Origin: Casuarina equisetifolia
Lineage: Eukaryota > Streptophyta > Magnoliopsida > Fagales > Casuarinaceae
Reading direction: 5' to 3'
Length of the DNA: 64,000 bases
Assembly: GCA_028551475.1 (NCBI GenBank)
Contig: CM052359.1
Location: 20,089,583-20,153,582 of the forward strand
In this document: positions 10,277 through 23,204 of the stretch, in pieces
Layout of the letters: every line of letters starts with the position of its first letter
How positions within the stretch are numbered: the first letter of the stretch is position 1
Position numbers and translations under genes: made by a program
Notes under the pieces: model-generated
The model's input: the letters and a program-made list of their open reading frames with translations, nothing else
Databases searched by the model: none
What the model was told of the DNA's origin: nothing

Positions 10277-13200
10277 TTAGGAAAGTGTGATAAAGTGTTG
10301 CAAAGAAGAGACCAAACTTGGAGGCCAATGCTTTGTTTCTTTCACATATGAAATGTCAGTATAGTGAGGATCAAGGAGAGTAGCAATGGTGAATTGGTTT
10401 TCAGCCAGTAGTGGAGCATGCTTGTCCACATACAAGGCTGCTGCTAGAGCTGCATGCACTTCTGCAGAATACCCCAACAAACATATAAAACAACAAAACA
10501 ATGTTAGGCCAAATACGTCTCCTCCTGTCACACATTTCGAAAATGAATATCACTAGAAATACCGGGATATCCTTTGAGAGATATGGACACATCTTCCATT
10601 TCTGCAATTGCCTCTTCTCTGTCACCAACCTCGTACAGAACCAATGCCCTCCCAACTCTTGCATATTCCGAGAAGGCAAAGTCTTTGTACTTTTCAACCA
10701 CCTAAAGTGAGATGTGGCAAATGATGTCAGTGCTGAAACTTCTAGCACTGTCCTGTATGATTATTAGGCTAAGGTAACATAATTTTCCAAAGCATTTTGA
10801 TTTCATATTTCACTCATTTTTAGGGGCGAGCCATGCAAACTACATGGTCAACCTGATTAAATTGCTTCTATAACTCGTATAAGAAAGACAAGCCATATGG
10901 ACTACACCAATGCACCACACATAATGAAGCCACTATGATCTCACATTAGTTTTTTTACACTACTGCAGATACAGTCACTGAGTATTTTGTTCTTTCCCAA
11001 AGAGCAAGCAATTACAAGTATCCGCTATAGCATAACACAAACAGATTGTACAGACGTTTAACATAAAAAGTGGTAAGTGTCAATAAAAAAGTGACGGATG
11101 CCAAATAAGATTCTTTTTGCACAGATTATTATTCCCAAGATACAAGTGGAAAGACAAAAGAATACGTGCATAGAAGAAGAGTTAAGAAGTAGTCAAAAGA
11201 AGAAAAAGAGGAAGAAACATATGTCTCACATACAAGGGCACTCAAGATTCCAAATTCATCAAAAGCTATCACTTTGAAGAATATAATTTTATAGGTGTCC
11301 TTTCAGAGCACATCCTCTAAAAGAGATCATCGAACCTCAGCTTGTTTCTCTATAAGCCCAGTAAACTTTTCTTTCTGTTATAAACTTGAGTGTTTATAAG
11401 TTTTGTGAGTAAATAGTGTGTACACTTGACTGGACTAATTTGTGGCTATTATGAACAAGTGTCTATATCAATCAGTTTATCTAAGATCAGATTTCTTAGT
11501 TATTTACAAACTTTAAGAAAAGAAAAGAAAGGAAAAGGTAAGATCTCCTTATACTCGGTTATCTTGTTTGCCTACCTCTTCAAGGACATGGAAATATAGT
11601 GTGGTAGTAGACAGGCACATTTGGAACCAATAATGCATAAAGGTTATAGTGAACAATAGGATCCCCAAGAACCTAACTGTCATTGTGCATTTCTGCACTA
11701 ATGACCTCGACTTGCATAGATATACCAACACAATTAAGATAAATCATTAAGGATATTAGATCAATGTCCACTTTCTTATTCTTCCAATTAGCAATGAAGG
11801 CAACTGTTGAAGATACACTACAGCGACGCAATGTTCCCTAGGTAGGGCATCAGAAAGTTTCATAGGGCCACCAAACCCGTGGCGGGTGACACAGGAGAAA
11901 ATATTTCGCAACACTATAAACATAATAAAAAATACAAGCATATCAGTTCCAGATGTGGAAAAATGTGAAGATTTGGATTCTTAAACATAAAAGTATTCGC
12001 AAGAACTGTCAACAGTTACTCATCTCATTTTAGTCCCATTAGTGACCACAAACTGTCGTCTCAATCATTTATGGCTGAACGATGTAGAATGGAAAGATTC
12101 TGTGTATAAAGAAAACTAGACCCTCTGAACGATACCGGTTAGATGTGCTTGGAAAACGTAAGAAGTACCATAGTGACAAGCATAGAAAAGCAAAAGGAAA
12201 GATCGATCTGAAGAATGAAAAGGTCTTATACTTGCATTTGCCTGAAAAAGTACACAATTGTCCTCAAAAATCTCCAAGCAAACATATCAAAATTATCATC
12301 TTACTTTCAAAGACATGCTCCCAATCATATTTCACTTGCTTTGTCAAACATAATTCCACTATCCTATGACAAAGGTTCACACGCTATTTCTGTTAACTGT
12401 ACATAAATAGTTCATACTCAAAGTACAGACATTTCTGAGAGTGTACTTGTTAGTTTTTTCTTTTAAGATTTCAACAATCGATAATATCAGAAAACTTAAA
12501 GTGAATCAATTAACTATAACTGTATTTTTGGCTGTATTTTTATCTACTCTGCACACCTACACTTCTAAGAAATCTAACCAGCATAAGACAGGTATATACT
12601 CACAAATTATCCATCATCTGCTAGGTACATGCCATAAAACCTTAACAAGAAAACTACGTGTACAAAATCACTTAACAATAATTCAGGCAGAAAAAGAAGA
12701 AAACGTTCCGTAACATGGCTTATAATTGAAACCATGGAACCGTATTGGAAGCGACCAACAAAAAAACACCAGAATTTAAGTTCCTGCAGATGAAACAATC
12801 TCTGATCATGGTTTTCTTATACCAATTCATTGTGTTTCCCGCACAAATGAAAGATATTTCTTACTGACTTATTCTCTGATTGCCAAAATGAAAGCAGTTT
12901 TCATAGTCTAAGGATAGATGCTTCATTCATCAAATCAAACATCCTCCATTGAAAAGTTTCTTTCTATCAAAATGACGGAAGCCTGCTAAACAAAATAAAA
13001 TACTATAAATGCGAAAACATCCAGAAAAATAATGAAGAATCAAGAGAATCTTGCTCCACTACAATCCTCAGTCAAGAGAACGTACTGTGAGGGAAAAATG
13101 CTCCACCAAAGCAAACAACTCCTTTAATTAGATTGGAATCCAATGTCTTTGTAACCAACATACATAGGAATCCATTATCACCCACATATTTGCGGATGTC

Positions 13201-14266
13201 TCGAACCATGGAATGGGTATGTTTGTGCCATAAACTGGAACAAGTTTATCTAGCTAGTGACCCCACAATTAAAAAACAAAGGAAGAAAATGGAGGCCAGT
13301 CAACGTTATTGATGGTTCTAGGTAATCATTGGATCAAAGATCACTCGATTTTCGTGTACAGCATCTTGCTAATTGCTTCAATTTCAGGGAAAGAAAACCA
13401 CAGACAACAAATGGGGTGAGAACTACCTTTAAAAGGACCCAAGTTATCCGTATTCTACAGAAAGTATGCCAAACCAAAGGCAGAAAACAAGCTCGCTGAA
13501 CTTGGACAACACTGGCGTAATATTGTTCTCAAAAAAACGCTTTGAGCAAGATAAAACAAACAAATGTTCTTGTTTATAAGCAACACAAATTATGTCAGTT
13601 TGATTCATATTGATTGTCCAGGTGTAAAAAAATGTCTTACCGAATCATTATAAAAATTGCAAAACAAATCTTTTTGAGGAAGAAGCACTAACTAAAATGA
13701 AAAAAATAAATAAATTCTGCTTGATTGCTAACAGAAATATTGAATACAAGGGGAAAAGAATAGAGGAAAGAAAGAAAGACAATAACAGAATTCACAAACT
13801 CTTTTCTGTTTCTTTCTCGTTTAGTTTTTTGAGCAATCGTCTGAGAAACCAAACAGAACCCAGAAAGCAAACAGCAAAGTACCTGAGTGTAATATCCAAG
13901 AGCTTGGTCAAAGTCACCCTTTGCTTGTAATTCCCTCCCTTTATCCAACAACACCACAGCTTCCGATACTCTACGAGAAACCGCGGCACTTGCTTCTTCC
14001 TCGATGGAACTTACTGGGTCGAAGCTGGCCACTGCAGAAGACGAACTGGGTTCAATTGTGCTTATAGCAACACTGTTATTGCTTGAAGGAAAAAGGGTGA
14101 AAGCGGGTAGGTAGAGAGAGAAAAGGAACAAACGCCTGCTGGATAATTGGCTACTCAAGATGGATTTCAGGGGTTTGGTGCTTGAGCTAATGATGAGAGA
14201 GTTCCGACGAGAAGAGCAAGAGGAAGGAAGAAGAAGATGGGAAATGGGTGCTTCTAATGCACCCAT
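10277..14266 (-). CDS. Plastid-targeted TPR-like protein, three exons
   Basis: Spliced minus-strand gene: exon 1 14266-13883, exon 2 10701-10563, exon 3 10461-10277, all with GT-AG borders. Together they give 708 nt, a 235-residue protein. Residues 1-65 are Ser-rich, basic and poor in acids, like a chloroplast transit peptide. A twin arginine at 44-45 is followed by a hydrophobic run (46-59), which could route the protein to the thylakoid lumen by the Tat pathway (inference). Residues from about 95 look like TPR helices: VVLLDKGRELQAKGDFDQAL, then EYARVGRALVLYEVGDREEA, then HAALAAALY. The conserved tail is KHWPPSLVSSLQHFITLS. The family is plant TPR-like proteins of unclear function, probably scaffolds. 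Reading frame and sense run cleanly across both junctions. Intron 1 is 3.18 kb (13882-10702), large for this gene, with no recognised transposon. A short final exon specific to another isoform cannot be excluded. Confidence 0.85.
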
Positions 14267-14713
14267 GTTTGCTTGGTATTGGTGGCAAAACTTGGTTTTG
14301 GTTTATATTTGCCTTTTATTTTATGTCTATTTGAGTGCCTTTTTATTTTCTTCCAACCTGGACAAGCCCTTTTTTTTTTTTGTATTATTCGAAGTACATA
14401 CGACAGCATTTGTTCTATTCGAAGCAAATTGATGACGAGCAGCAGGCAAACGTGGGGCCTGCGCCACCGTTTAGTTGAATTGTAATCGTTAAAATCCCAA
14501 AAGTGATTGTGAAGCACGAAGCAAAAGCCATATATATTGCACAGAAATAGCCTACAAAGTAAAAATAACAATAGCAGTTTAAAGTATAATTTACAATTAA
14601 TGTCAAATAATCATATATTCTAAAAATAAAGGCAATTTCTTCAAGGACTCATAGAGGAGCCAAAATACTGGTTAGAGATCTGGAAAGGAGAAACGAGAGG
14701 TGGGCAGTCAGCA
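14267..14713. other. Short intergenic gap, TPR 5' flank and RAB 3' flank
   Basis: Only 447 bp separate the start of the TPR-like gene from the stop of the RABC1-like gene; both are on the minus strand. The gap must hold the TPR promoter and the RAB polyadenylation region. It is AT-rich, with a T-run at 14370-14381. The closeness suggests possible read-through control, but no element is seen directly. Confidence 0.5.
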
Positions 14714-17700
14714 TCAGCAGCAACTGCTTGTGGATGCATTAGGCTGCGGAGGCTTCTCTTTAAAGATGTTCTTTCTTACCCCTTTAGAGCCCTCGGCTAG
14801 GAGGCTTGGTGTATCCAATATCTGTATATAATTGACATCAAGATAATTTGTTTTCAATAGGTAGGCAAATTTCATATTCTGTGACATTTCAACAACCTGC
14901 ATGCACCTACAACTTATATACAAGGAAAAAAAAAATTTCTTAGGAAAGAGCATTTTTTTTTTCTTTGCTTGTTTTCTTTTTGAATAATATCTTGTCTTCA
15001 AATCAGGATTTTGTTTCAAATAGATCGGTACTTTACACACTCGGCAGATACACAACATTGACCAATCATAAACCACAGTGAGACAAGCTTCTCCACATAC
15101 ATTTTTCTTAAGATACAATAAATAAATAAATAAATAATAAAATAAAATAAAATTTATCATCCTCCATACCTTTAAAACAAGCTCGTCAAAGCACTGCTGC
15201 ACATTCACTTGAGTTTTAGCACTGCATTCGGTAAATAGGCATCCATATTCCCTAGCAAAGTTGACTCCCTCTTTCTTTGTGACCGTTCTATCACTTTCCT
15301 GAAAAACAAGCGCATAAAATTCTCAAATGTGGCATAAGACTAATTATGCATACTTCTGGCTGACAAAAGGTGAAGAACAAGTGATGCATTACAAATAAGC
15401 ATCCTAGAGCTAAAAACAAGATGCAAGACAAGTTTGCCATAAGCATGCATAACTGGCTATCAGATTTTGAATATTAGGAATACTTCTAGGATATTTCTTG
15501 GTGACCCACCACTTCATACGCATCTCCATAACTCAGAACAATAACATGATCGATCGAAATACATATAGTTTCTTGGATGCTGTTGATTAGGTTCCATAAA
15601 TAATTTTAATATTAGGATATGACCTATTATAGGACATAGTTTAGGAGAAACACACGTGATTAAGCTCGTACAGAACAGAGCAATGGGGTCTTTTAGTGTG
15701 GTTGTGCATCCTGTTCCATACAATAACCTACTCTATTGCACTTCTAAGAGTTTGCATCATATCATTCTTCTATTCCATATTGATCCTACAGATGCTAGGG
15801 TGCCTGAAATGTTAAAGCCCTTCATGCTCTAAAGAAAGGCTCCTAAAACTGGGCATCTCTGTGACGCAGCATTGTGTAGTGAAGCATAGAACCACCTATC
15901 ATTTGTATTATGGAACAAATCCTGCTAAATTATGATCCTCCTACTAGGGGTCTTGTACTGTGGGGCATTTCTTCTCCTTGCAAAGTAGAAGAGCCGGGGT
16001 TCAACCTTCGTACCAAATTTTGGAACTAAACATTCCTCTTCTGTTCTGTTAAAAGATAAGAAATAGACTGCCTCTTTAACCCTTCTGCGGTGATTGTTTT
16101 GCTAAAAATCTAGAATTTTTTTCTTCTTCTGAAAAAGAATAAATAACGAGGGCTCCCACAGACAAGTTTTAGTGACAAATGAATTTGCATATCAAGCAGT
16201 AAATGATCCCAAAATATCAGCCAGCTATTTCTCTAGTAATATCTTGCCCCCTTATGAGAAGGGAAGGAAAAAGGGCTCATATAAACGCAAACACACACAA
16301 ACAACAATCGTGCACCCACACATGCGAACAAGGAAAAAAGAGGCAGACACAAGTTGCAACATACAGGACTACACCCATGACGAGGGAACAGATTCCATTT
16401 ATTACAACTTGTTACTTATCTTGCCAAAACTCATTCAGAATATCCACTTACATGGTAAAACAGAAAGTACAGAAGAATAAGTGAAAGATAAAACAAGTTA
16501 AAGAACACTCGAGTCTCTTAATCTTTCCTGAGAATACCTTATCAACCTTGTTTCCAACAAGCATCTTGATGCAGTCTGAATTTGTCGAGTACAGGTCTAT
16601 TTCTTTGGCCCACACCTCAGAGAGGTTTGTAAATGTTTCTCGCCTTGTTACGTCATAAACTGTTGCACTTACAAAACCAGATCAACAATTTAAAAAATAA
16701 ATTTCACTCTTGAGAGAAATTAGAAAATAACTTTTCTGATAGATCGACAGAACACCAGACGACTTTACACTTAAACAGCTTACACATTTCCTCTTCTCAT
16801 ATCTAGCTCTTTCAGACAACTAATCAGTCTTTTATTTCTTTTCTAAAGTACACTAGTTCCAATCCTTAATAATGAGATCTCAATATGTTATATTGATGAG
16901 TCACCAGATCAGTTGGGAAAGGAAGCGAGTTACATCAAAGTCACATAAAAAGACAACCCACAACAATAAGCATATACATTGGCTACTCCAAAGCCGATCC
17001 TAAACTGGTTAAACTGCATATTGGTCGCAAAAACTTAAAAGAGAAGGTAAAAACATCAATCTAAATTTGACAGCAGGATGATAAAATCCAAGCTTATTCT
17101 TGGCTTCTTGTCATCCAAGAACAATTATACGGGATAAAATTGTGCTATCTACAATATAGACCACGGTTAAAGAGATACAGTACCATTCTGAGATTACTTA
17201 CTTTACCTCTCTCATGTCACAAAACTGTCCAACTAGAACTAAAGCATCAATCCAATTTCCCTCACTTAACTTCATATATGTTCCTACCCTATTCCCAAGT
17301 GATGCTTATCTGTTACAGCGAAGGCACCTGAAACCATTATCTATAATTCCTGGAATGATCAACAAAACTGGAATAGATCTAAAAATCCTTCCTCCAGTAT
17401 TTATTTTTTGTGGATTGCATGAAATACCATTATCCCCAGTTTTCCATGACAAAAGATCCATATTGAAAATCCCATGAAAATGAAACATTAAGTTAATGGT
17501 CAAATTAATGGTGAGAAGACATATCTGCATGTGATTTTACCGTAAGATAAAAACTTATGTCAGAAATGTAAAATTTTATAGCGAATACTATACAAGCCAG
17601 CTCAATAAATTACGTCCATTAATTAAAAAGAAGGAACGTAAGCCTTGAACTTCAAGAAAAGGTAGAAGAGAAATATTACCATAAATGTCTTATACATTTT

Positions 17701-20138
17701 AAAAATTGAAAATTCATAAGCTTCAACAGTCATCTATTTTGCTCACCAATAGTCTACCTTAAGAACTACAATCTTCCAAACTAATTAACGAAGCTACTGT
17801 AAAATGACACAGGAGTTTTGCTTTTTTACCAAATCACTCTCAGAATTTAAAATTGATCAAATAAACTGCTTAAGATGTGTACTCTGTTATCATATAATTC
17901 ATTCCATAAATCTGCATTAGGGTTTCAACGGAAATTTGAACATGTAAGGTCGATCACATCAAAGCCAATAAAATAATTTCACTGTGTCCAGAAGGACCAG
18001 ATTAGCTTGACATCAGTGAAAAGTTAAGAAGAAAAGAAAGAAAGAAAGAAAGCAAGGAATACGGTGGGTCATTGCCCATTCCACTAGTAGTCCACCACTG
18101 TTCCCTTACCCGACACCAGTACAGAGGCGGATCAATCTCTCTCAATCGCACCCCTGTTAGGTGGTTGAGACAGACTAGTAGCCCTGGGTAAGCAGTACAC
18201 TTATGCATCATATTAAAGCATAATGGATAGGTGTTGGTTCAAACTTTTGGTCACTATAGGTTGACTTCCAGGCAATCCATGGAAATGAAACACAAAGAAA
18301 AACCAAAGTTAAATGGATTTGATTATATTTAAACCTTAAATTGCTAGGAACAAGAATTTTTCCCTTCGCATACATTACTAGGAAGCCACTAAAGTCAGAT
18401 TTCGAGGTATAAGGGCACTCTGTCCACAAATATGAGGAGGCATTAACCAAAAGTTTTTTATATGAAGCTAACACAAATAGCTGTAGTTGAGAATAGAATA
18501 AAAGAATCATGAAGTAAAAATAGTTACCCATAATGATCCCTTGTGCTCCTCTGTAATATGAACTTGTCAATGTTCTGAATCTCTCCTGACCAGCTGTGTT
18601 ATTATAAAATAAAAATCAGTTATATTTTCCAAAGCAATAATTAGCCTTCATCAGAAAGTGAAAACAATCCTATTCTACCAGTCCAATATAATTGGAAACA
18701 AATATATACGATGAATTCTGATGATGGATATGTACATGATATAATTATACATGTACGGTCCTCAAAGCCAAGAATAAAAATTCCGGTTAGAGGTAAAGCA
18801 TAACAATATAAGAGGATTATGAAACAAGAACAAATATCTTCACTTTAGGTCAGGCTCAATGGTTCTTGTACATGCATAAGCTAATCCCTGTCACTGCATT
18901 TAAAGATAAAAGTGTGAAGGTATCTGAAATCATTCCATGTGAGGAGCCATGCTTATTAACAATAATATAATGTGTGAACTAACAACTGACAATTCATTTT
19001 TGGTAAAATTAAATCTTCATACAGTACAAGGTACTTTTCGCCAGTCAAATGCATTATCACTCATTGTTGTCAGATAAGACTTCTTAAGTCAATAGAACTT
19101 GACCTGACATTTGACCATTAGGTTATAACGTGAAACGCAAATGCTCAACCATATGCACAAGTAAACATTTGTGTAGTAAATGAAAATTACTGTAACAAAT
19201 AGATATTATGGCCATGCACATGAACATGCATCTGCTATTACCTGTATCCCAGATGGCAAGCTTCAACTTTTTGCCACCCGCGTTAACATATTTTACTTTG
19301 AAATCAACACCTGCATCAGAAGAAGCAATGGGGAAATGTAAATCAAGACATCTAGGCTTTGATAATTAGTATGAGACCTATAGTAATGAGAATGAGAGCA
19401 ATAAGATAATACGGTAAAGGTGATGCTTTCTATAAGCCAAGAAAATCAGCCAAGACTTGAGAAACAAAAGGAAAGGATCTGAATGACTACAATGTTGGTC
19501 CATTAACCACAATACGTTGATATCCAATTGGTGGAAGCCAACCTTCTGTCAAAAATATTGCATCATCGTACATCAAAACTAAGATTAGGCTAAAAAATGC
19601 ATTGAGAAAACATTCCCAAGGGAAATTTTTACAAATGTTGACCAAAGAAGACTTGCTCCCTTCGCTTAATTATAAGTGAAGCCACAACTGACAAACATAT
19701 GCCAAAATCGTCAATAGTAGAGATCTAAGAAAATCAAAAGTCTCGTTCAGCTGAGTCTATGGAGCATTAATTATTTGACAATCATATTCTTAAAACCACA
19801 GGAAAAGCAAAAGAAAAAAATTTAGTTTCCTAATTTTTTTCTCTTGAATCTTCCAGCAACAATACATAGTCAAAGACGTATGCTAATCCAGAGTCCCATT
19901 GCGGAACAAAATAACATTCTTTTGCTTACATCCGATGAATGAGCACGCATGTCTTAAATATTCAAATCCAAAACCAAAATGAAATCGAGTAAGAAGATTC
20001 ACCAATTGTGGGAGACAGATCTTCAAATGCATCGGATGTAAAACTCATAAGAAGACTGCTCTTCCCAACCCCCGAGTCTCCAATCATCAACAACTTGAAC
20101 AAATAATCAAACTCGGGCTGATTCAAAGGCGAACCCAT
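14714..20138 (-). CDS. RABC1: RABC1 / Rab18-like small GTPase, six exons
   Basis: Exons 20138-20003, 19310-19242, 18593-18528, 16659-16538, 15298-15170 and 14821-14714, all GT-AG, give 630 nt and 209 residues. All G motifs are present: GDSGVGKS at 20-27, switch-I Thr44, WDTAGQE at 66-72, NKVD at 127-130 and ECSAK at 155-159. The RabF-type stretch [19 protein letters not shown] follows switch II. The C-terminus ends SSCC, a double-Cys geranylgeranylation site, so the protein should cycle on and off membranes. The N-terminus [11 protein letters not shown] and the core match Arabidopsis RABC1 better than RABC2. Plant RABC1 has been linked to lipid-droplet dynamics, as Rab18 is in animals. Exon phases 1,1,1,0,0 keep the frame intact. 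Introns run from 218 bp (exons 5-4 excluded) to about 1.9 kb, and intron 3 (16660-18527) is the longest. No coding damage is seen. Confidence 0.95.
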
Positions 20139-21291
20139 TCAGCTTCGCTCTCAAAAACCTCTTACCCAGGAGATAGAACCTGATTCCCACAGACACCACA
20201 ACCAGTAAAAGTGTACCAAATCAAAATCTGCGCACATTAAAGTACGATCAAAGCCACATCTATCGCAAATACAAAAGCATAAAAAATTTAAATCTGGACC
20301 CAAAAAGAAAAAGGAGAGAATGCAAATAATTTTCTTCCAACCCAGAAAAATCTTGAAAGATTTGAGACAAGAAACTGTATTTAGATACAATACCGAACAA
20401 CTCGACAAGACAACTATATTTCTCACAAGAGACACAATAAAATGAAATTTTCACATACATATATCTGTTAAAGCATGAGTCATAGTTCTGGAATTTACAT
20501 GGATCACTTCAATGGACAAATTATCTTTAAATTCTTCAGCAACTCAATTAGGACGGCACTCATTGATACCCAAGATCATAAACACATATAACCATACTTA
20601 CAAGAACTCTAATGTCTGAAACGGAAGGGAATGCGGCAACAGGAGATCAAGAACGAAATCAGAGAGACAGAGAGAGGCGCGCAAGAGATTGGTGGAGAGA
20701 AAAAGGCAAAAATTCCGAGAGAAGCAACTGCTGGTAAAAACCAAGAAAAATGGGGGTACATTTGTAATTGCGACCGTAAATGTTTTTTCAGTTTTTGTTT
20801 GCCTTTTTTTTTTTTGTTTTCTAACATCAAAATTAATCCTTTATCTAATCCAAAGAAGTTGGAGCTCAATATGAGTTCTCAGATAAATTACATATATTTT
20901 TTATGAAATTAAATATTAGTTTATTTAAAGTTTTGAATTATAAGTTAATGATGTAAGAATTTATGGATTATCAAAATGTTATTAGTTGAATATAAAAGAA
21001 TAAATTTAATTTAAAAAGAAACAGCTCATCCATGATGGAAAAGGATTTAAATCTCTCACGTAATCGCCTAAAACAGTGGAAGTCCATTGGGAAAAACTTT
21101 AATAAGTGTGTATTTCCAATACCAAATGCTTTTTAATGAGTCTTAATAGTTTAGCCTTACAGAAATTGTTTACCTAAATCTATCTCTTGGCCCATAAGTC
21201 CTACACAATGTTACAATTCTAACTCTTCTAGAGTGTGGTATCTCATTGATAGCTCAGTAACACCAAATTCATTATCCCAAATTGTTAGAAT
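20139..21291 (-). promoter_or_regulatory. 5' flank of the RABC1-like gene
   Basis: This should hold the 5' untranslated region and promoter of the minus-strand GTPase gene. A purine-rich block on the plus strand at 20625-20720 (CT-rich on the coding strand) may mark the leader, as in many plant genes. Beyond 20880 the sequence is AT-rich with no recognised feature. No TATA box can be assigned with confidence. Confidence 0.35.
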
Positions 21292-21561
21292 TGTTAGGTA
21301 TTACTATTTCATAAAAAATAATTATTAATAATTAAGATATTATCTTATTATTTTAATACTTTCACATAAGTCGTGTTAACCACTTAAATTTGTATCTTTA
21401 GGCTATTCCATGGGACTATCTCTACATTAAATCTACTTGAACTTCTCTTTGCCACTGACTTGAAGTATTATACTCCACTACGTGTAGATATCATAAGTTG
21501 AGCAATTAATTCTATCAAAATATTAAAAAAACTGTTAAGTTAAATAAACCTAACACTGACA
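21292..21561 (+). repeat. Solo LTR-like repeat, old copy
   Basis: Shares an ordered set of blocks with the insertion at 26672-26987: TGTTAGGTATT start, CTTATTATTTTAATACTTTCA, TTAACCACTTA, CCATGG, CATTAAATCTAC, GAAGTATTATACT and AAATAAACCTAA near the end. Neither copy has retroviral coding. The copies are diverged and the target duplication is not readable here. I infer solo LTRs of one family. Confidence 0.5.
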
Positions 21562-22205
21562 ATTATATCAGTACTTCTGTTACAGAGTACTTTTTCACTG
21601 ATCTCCCCATCTATAGACCCCTTTTATCACAAATAAAATCTATCAAATGAAATTTAATAATTAATATCCGAAAACTCTAAATGCTTGCGTGCATAGAACG
21701 TCAAGTCAAGACTACTAATAAAGAAGTCAAACCCCAAGAAGGAGTCAGAATAAGTAGGCCTGAGATTGGGACCGTCTGACTCCCAAAGAGCACGCACTCA
21801 GTGGGTTTCATTCTCGTCTGACAACCTTTTAAGCTGTAAAAAGAGGAAAACAGATAATCTTCTTCTTTTTCTTTTTTTTTTTTTCAATAAAGGGATTCGG
21901 CATATCTGTTGGAAGTTCGATTGGATCCTTCGTTTGCACCAAACCAACCACTCAGTAATATCAATGAATTTGGCTTTGGAATTGACGCAACAACCAATGA
22001 AACCCTTTGGATTTAAAATATTAGAGAACGTAGCCATCTTGTAAAAGATCAACAAAAAGTAGAACTGGTATATCCGAAGTTCATGATGGAACTGGAGACG
22101 CATGTATTGCAATCTAAGCAAGAAACATAAAGATGTGATGATTCTGGGGAATCATTGTTGTTACAATCTAAATTCAGCAACCTTTATTTATTAGAACCAG
22201 TGTAG
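21562..22205. other. 3' flank of gene G1
   Basis: AT-rich sequence past the stop codon of G1. Two overlapping open frames at 21766-22121 on opposite strands are judged incidental. This DNA is outside the duplicated unit and should be original left-flank sequence. Confidence 0.45.
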
Positions 22206-23204
22206 CTACGCCCGTAAATCTCCCAGTTGGACATCCTTTGCCGTCAGAGGAACGTATTCGCCCAGATAAACCTCGAGATGATCCGCCAACGAGGATTTGT
22301 CGATGTTTTCATGGTGATATGATTTGCAAACGAAGTAGATGACAGTTTGGACGACAAGAGCAAAGAGAATTACCTTGAACAGGAACAGGAAGCAAAGAAT
22401 TCCAACCCCGATTCGAACTCCTGAACCGTTTACAAACGCCGCCACCACCAAATTCTCAAATATCAGCTCTATTCCGACGAACAAAACGGACAGCTTGATG
22501 AAGATGGCAACTGCAACTCCCATCTTACCCTTTATCAAGGCCTTGCTCTTAATCATGGCCTGAAGTCCGTAAGCCTCTTCTAACACCGATACCACGCTGG
22601 CCAAATGCCAAAGGATGCTTATATACACGAACCCAATCAAGTATAAGATTGCAAGAACTACAAAAATTACGATCCCGACGGTAGAACCTCCGAAGAGAAT
22701 TGCCCACAAGATGAAGAGTACAATTGCAACAATGTTATAAACCAGAACAATCCCAAAGCTCCATAAAAAAGTGATGATAAGTCTCTTCCAAACCTTCGGG
22801 ACAACGCTCATGACCTTCTTAAAGGCGATTTCTTTGGCCGTGTATATGCACGCAATAGTATATACGACAGCGGATGTAGAAAGAAGGGAAAGGATGATAA
22901 GGAAGGTGAAGTAGGTGGCTTTGAAGATCCAAAAAGCAGTCCATTCAGAGGAAATAATATCGGAGAGCTTCTCGTACCTGGCGGTGTTCTTTTGGGTATG
23001 ATCCAAGTTGTCTTCGTTGTGCAGGATATTGAAAAAGAGTAGGTCGGAGATTTGGATGTGAGCAAGGAAGAGGAAGGAGAGGGGGAGGATGAGAGCCAGA
23101 GTGATTTGGCTGAAGATTTTTCTCCAAGAAAATATGAGCTTGAAGGATTCCCTGCAGATGCCAAAGTAGCCCAGAAACTGAAGATCCTCTTGTTCTCTGT
23201 CCAT
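22206..23204 (-). CDS. G1: six-pass plant membrane protein, function unknown
   Basis: An intronless 332-residue protein. The start at 23204 (MDREQEDLQFLGYFG) is preferred over an in-frame Met 21 codons upstream, because G2 and its broken copy begin at the matching Met. About six membrane spans are visible near residues 33-50, 97-121, 142-171, 176-200, 229-255 and 265-293. Conserved family landmarks are VVPKVWKRL at 134-142, SVVSVLEE at 203-210, KALIKGKMGVAVA at 221-233 and KSYHHE at 294-299. The acidic N-terminus and HHE-containing tail face the same side if there are six spans. This is a plant-specific polytopic family, often left uncharacterised. One group has been named after poly(A)-binding-protein-binding, which I regard as weak. 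Compared with G2 it has about 22 extra residues in the loop at 61-84. The left edge of the tandem duplication falls inside this gene at about 22618. Confidence 0.85.
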   Translation of the reverse strand: MDREQEDLQFLGYFGICRESFKLIFSWRKIFSQITLALILPLSFLFLAHIQISDLLFFNILHNEDNLDHTQKNTARYEKLSDIISSEWTAFWIFKATYFTFLIILSLLSTSAVVYTIACIYTAKEIAFKKVMSVVPKVWKRLIITFLWSFGIVLVYNIVAIVLFILWAILFGGSTVGIVIFVVLAILYLIGFVYISILWHLASVVSVLEEAYGLQAMIKSKALIKGKMGVAVAIFIKLSVLFVGIELIFENLVVAAFVNGSGVRIGVGILCFLFLFKVILFALVVQTVIYFVCKSYHHENIDKSSLADHLEVYLGEYVPLTAKDVQLGDLRA

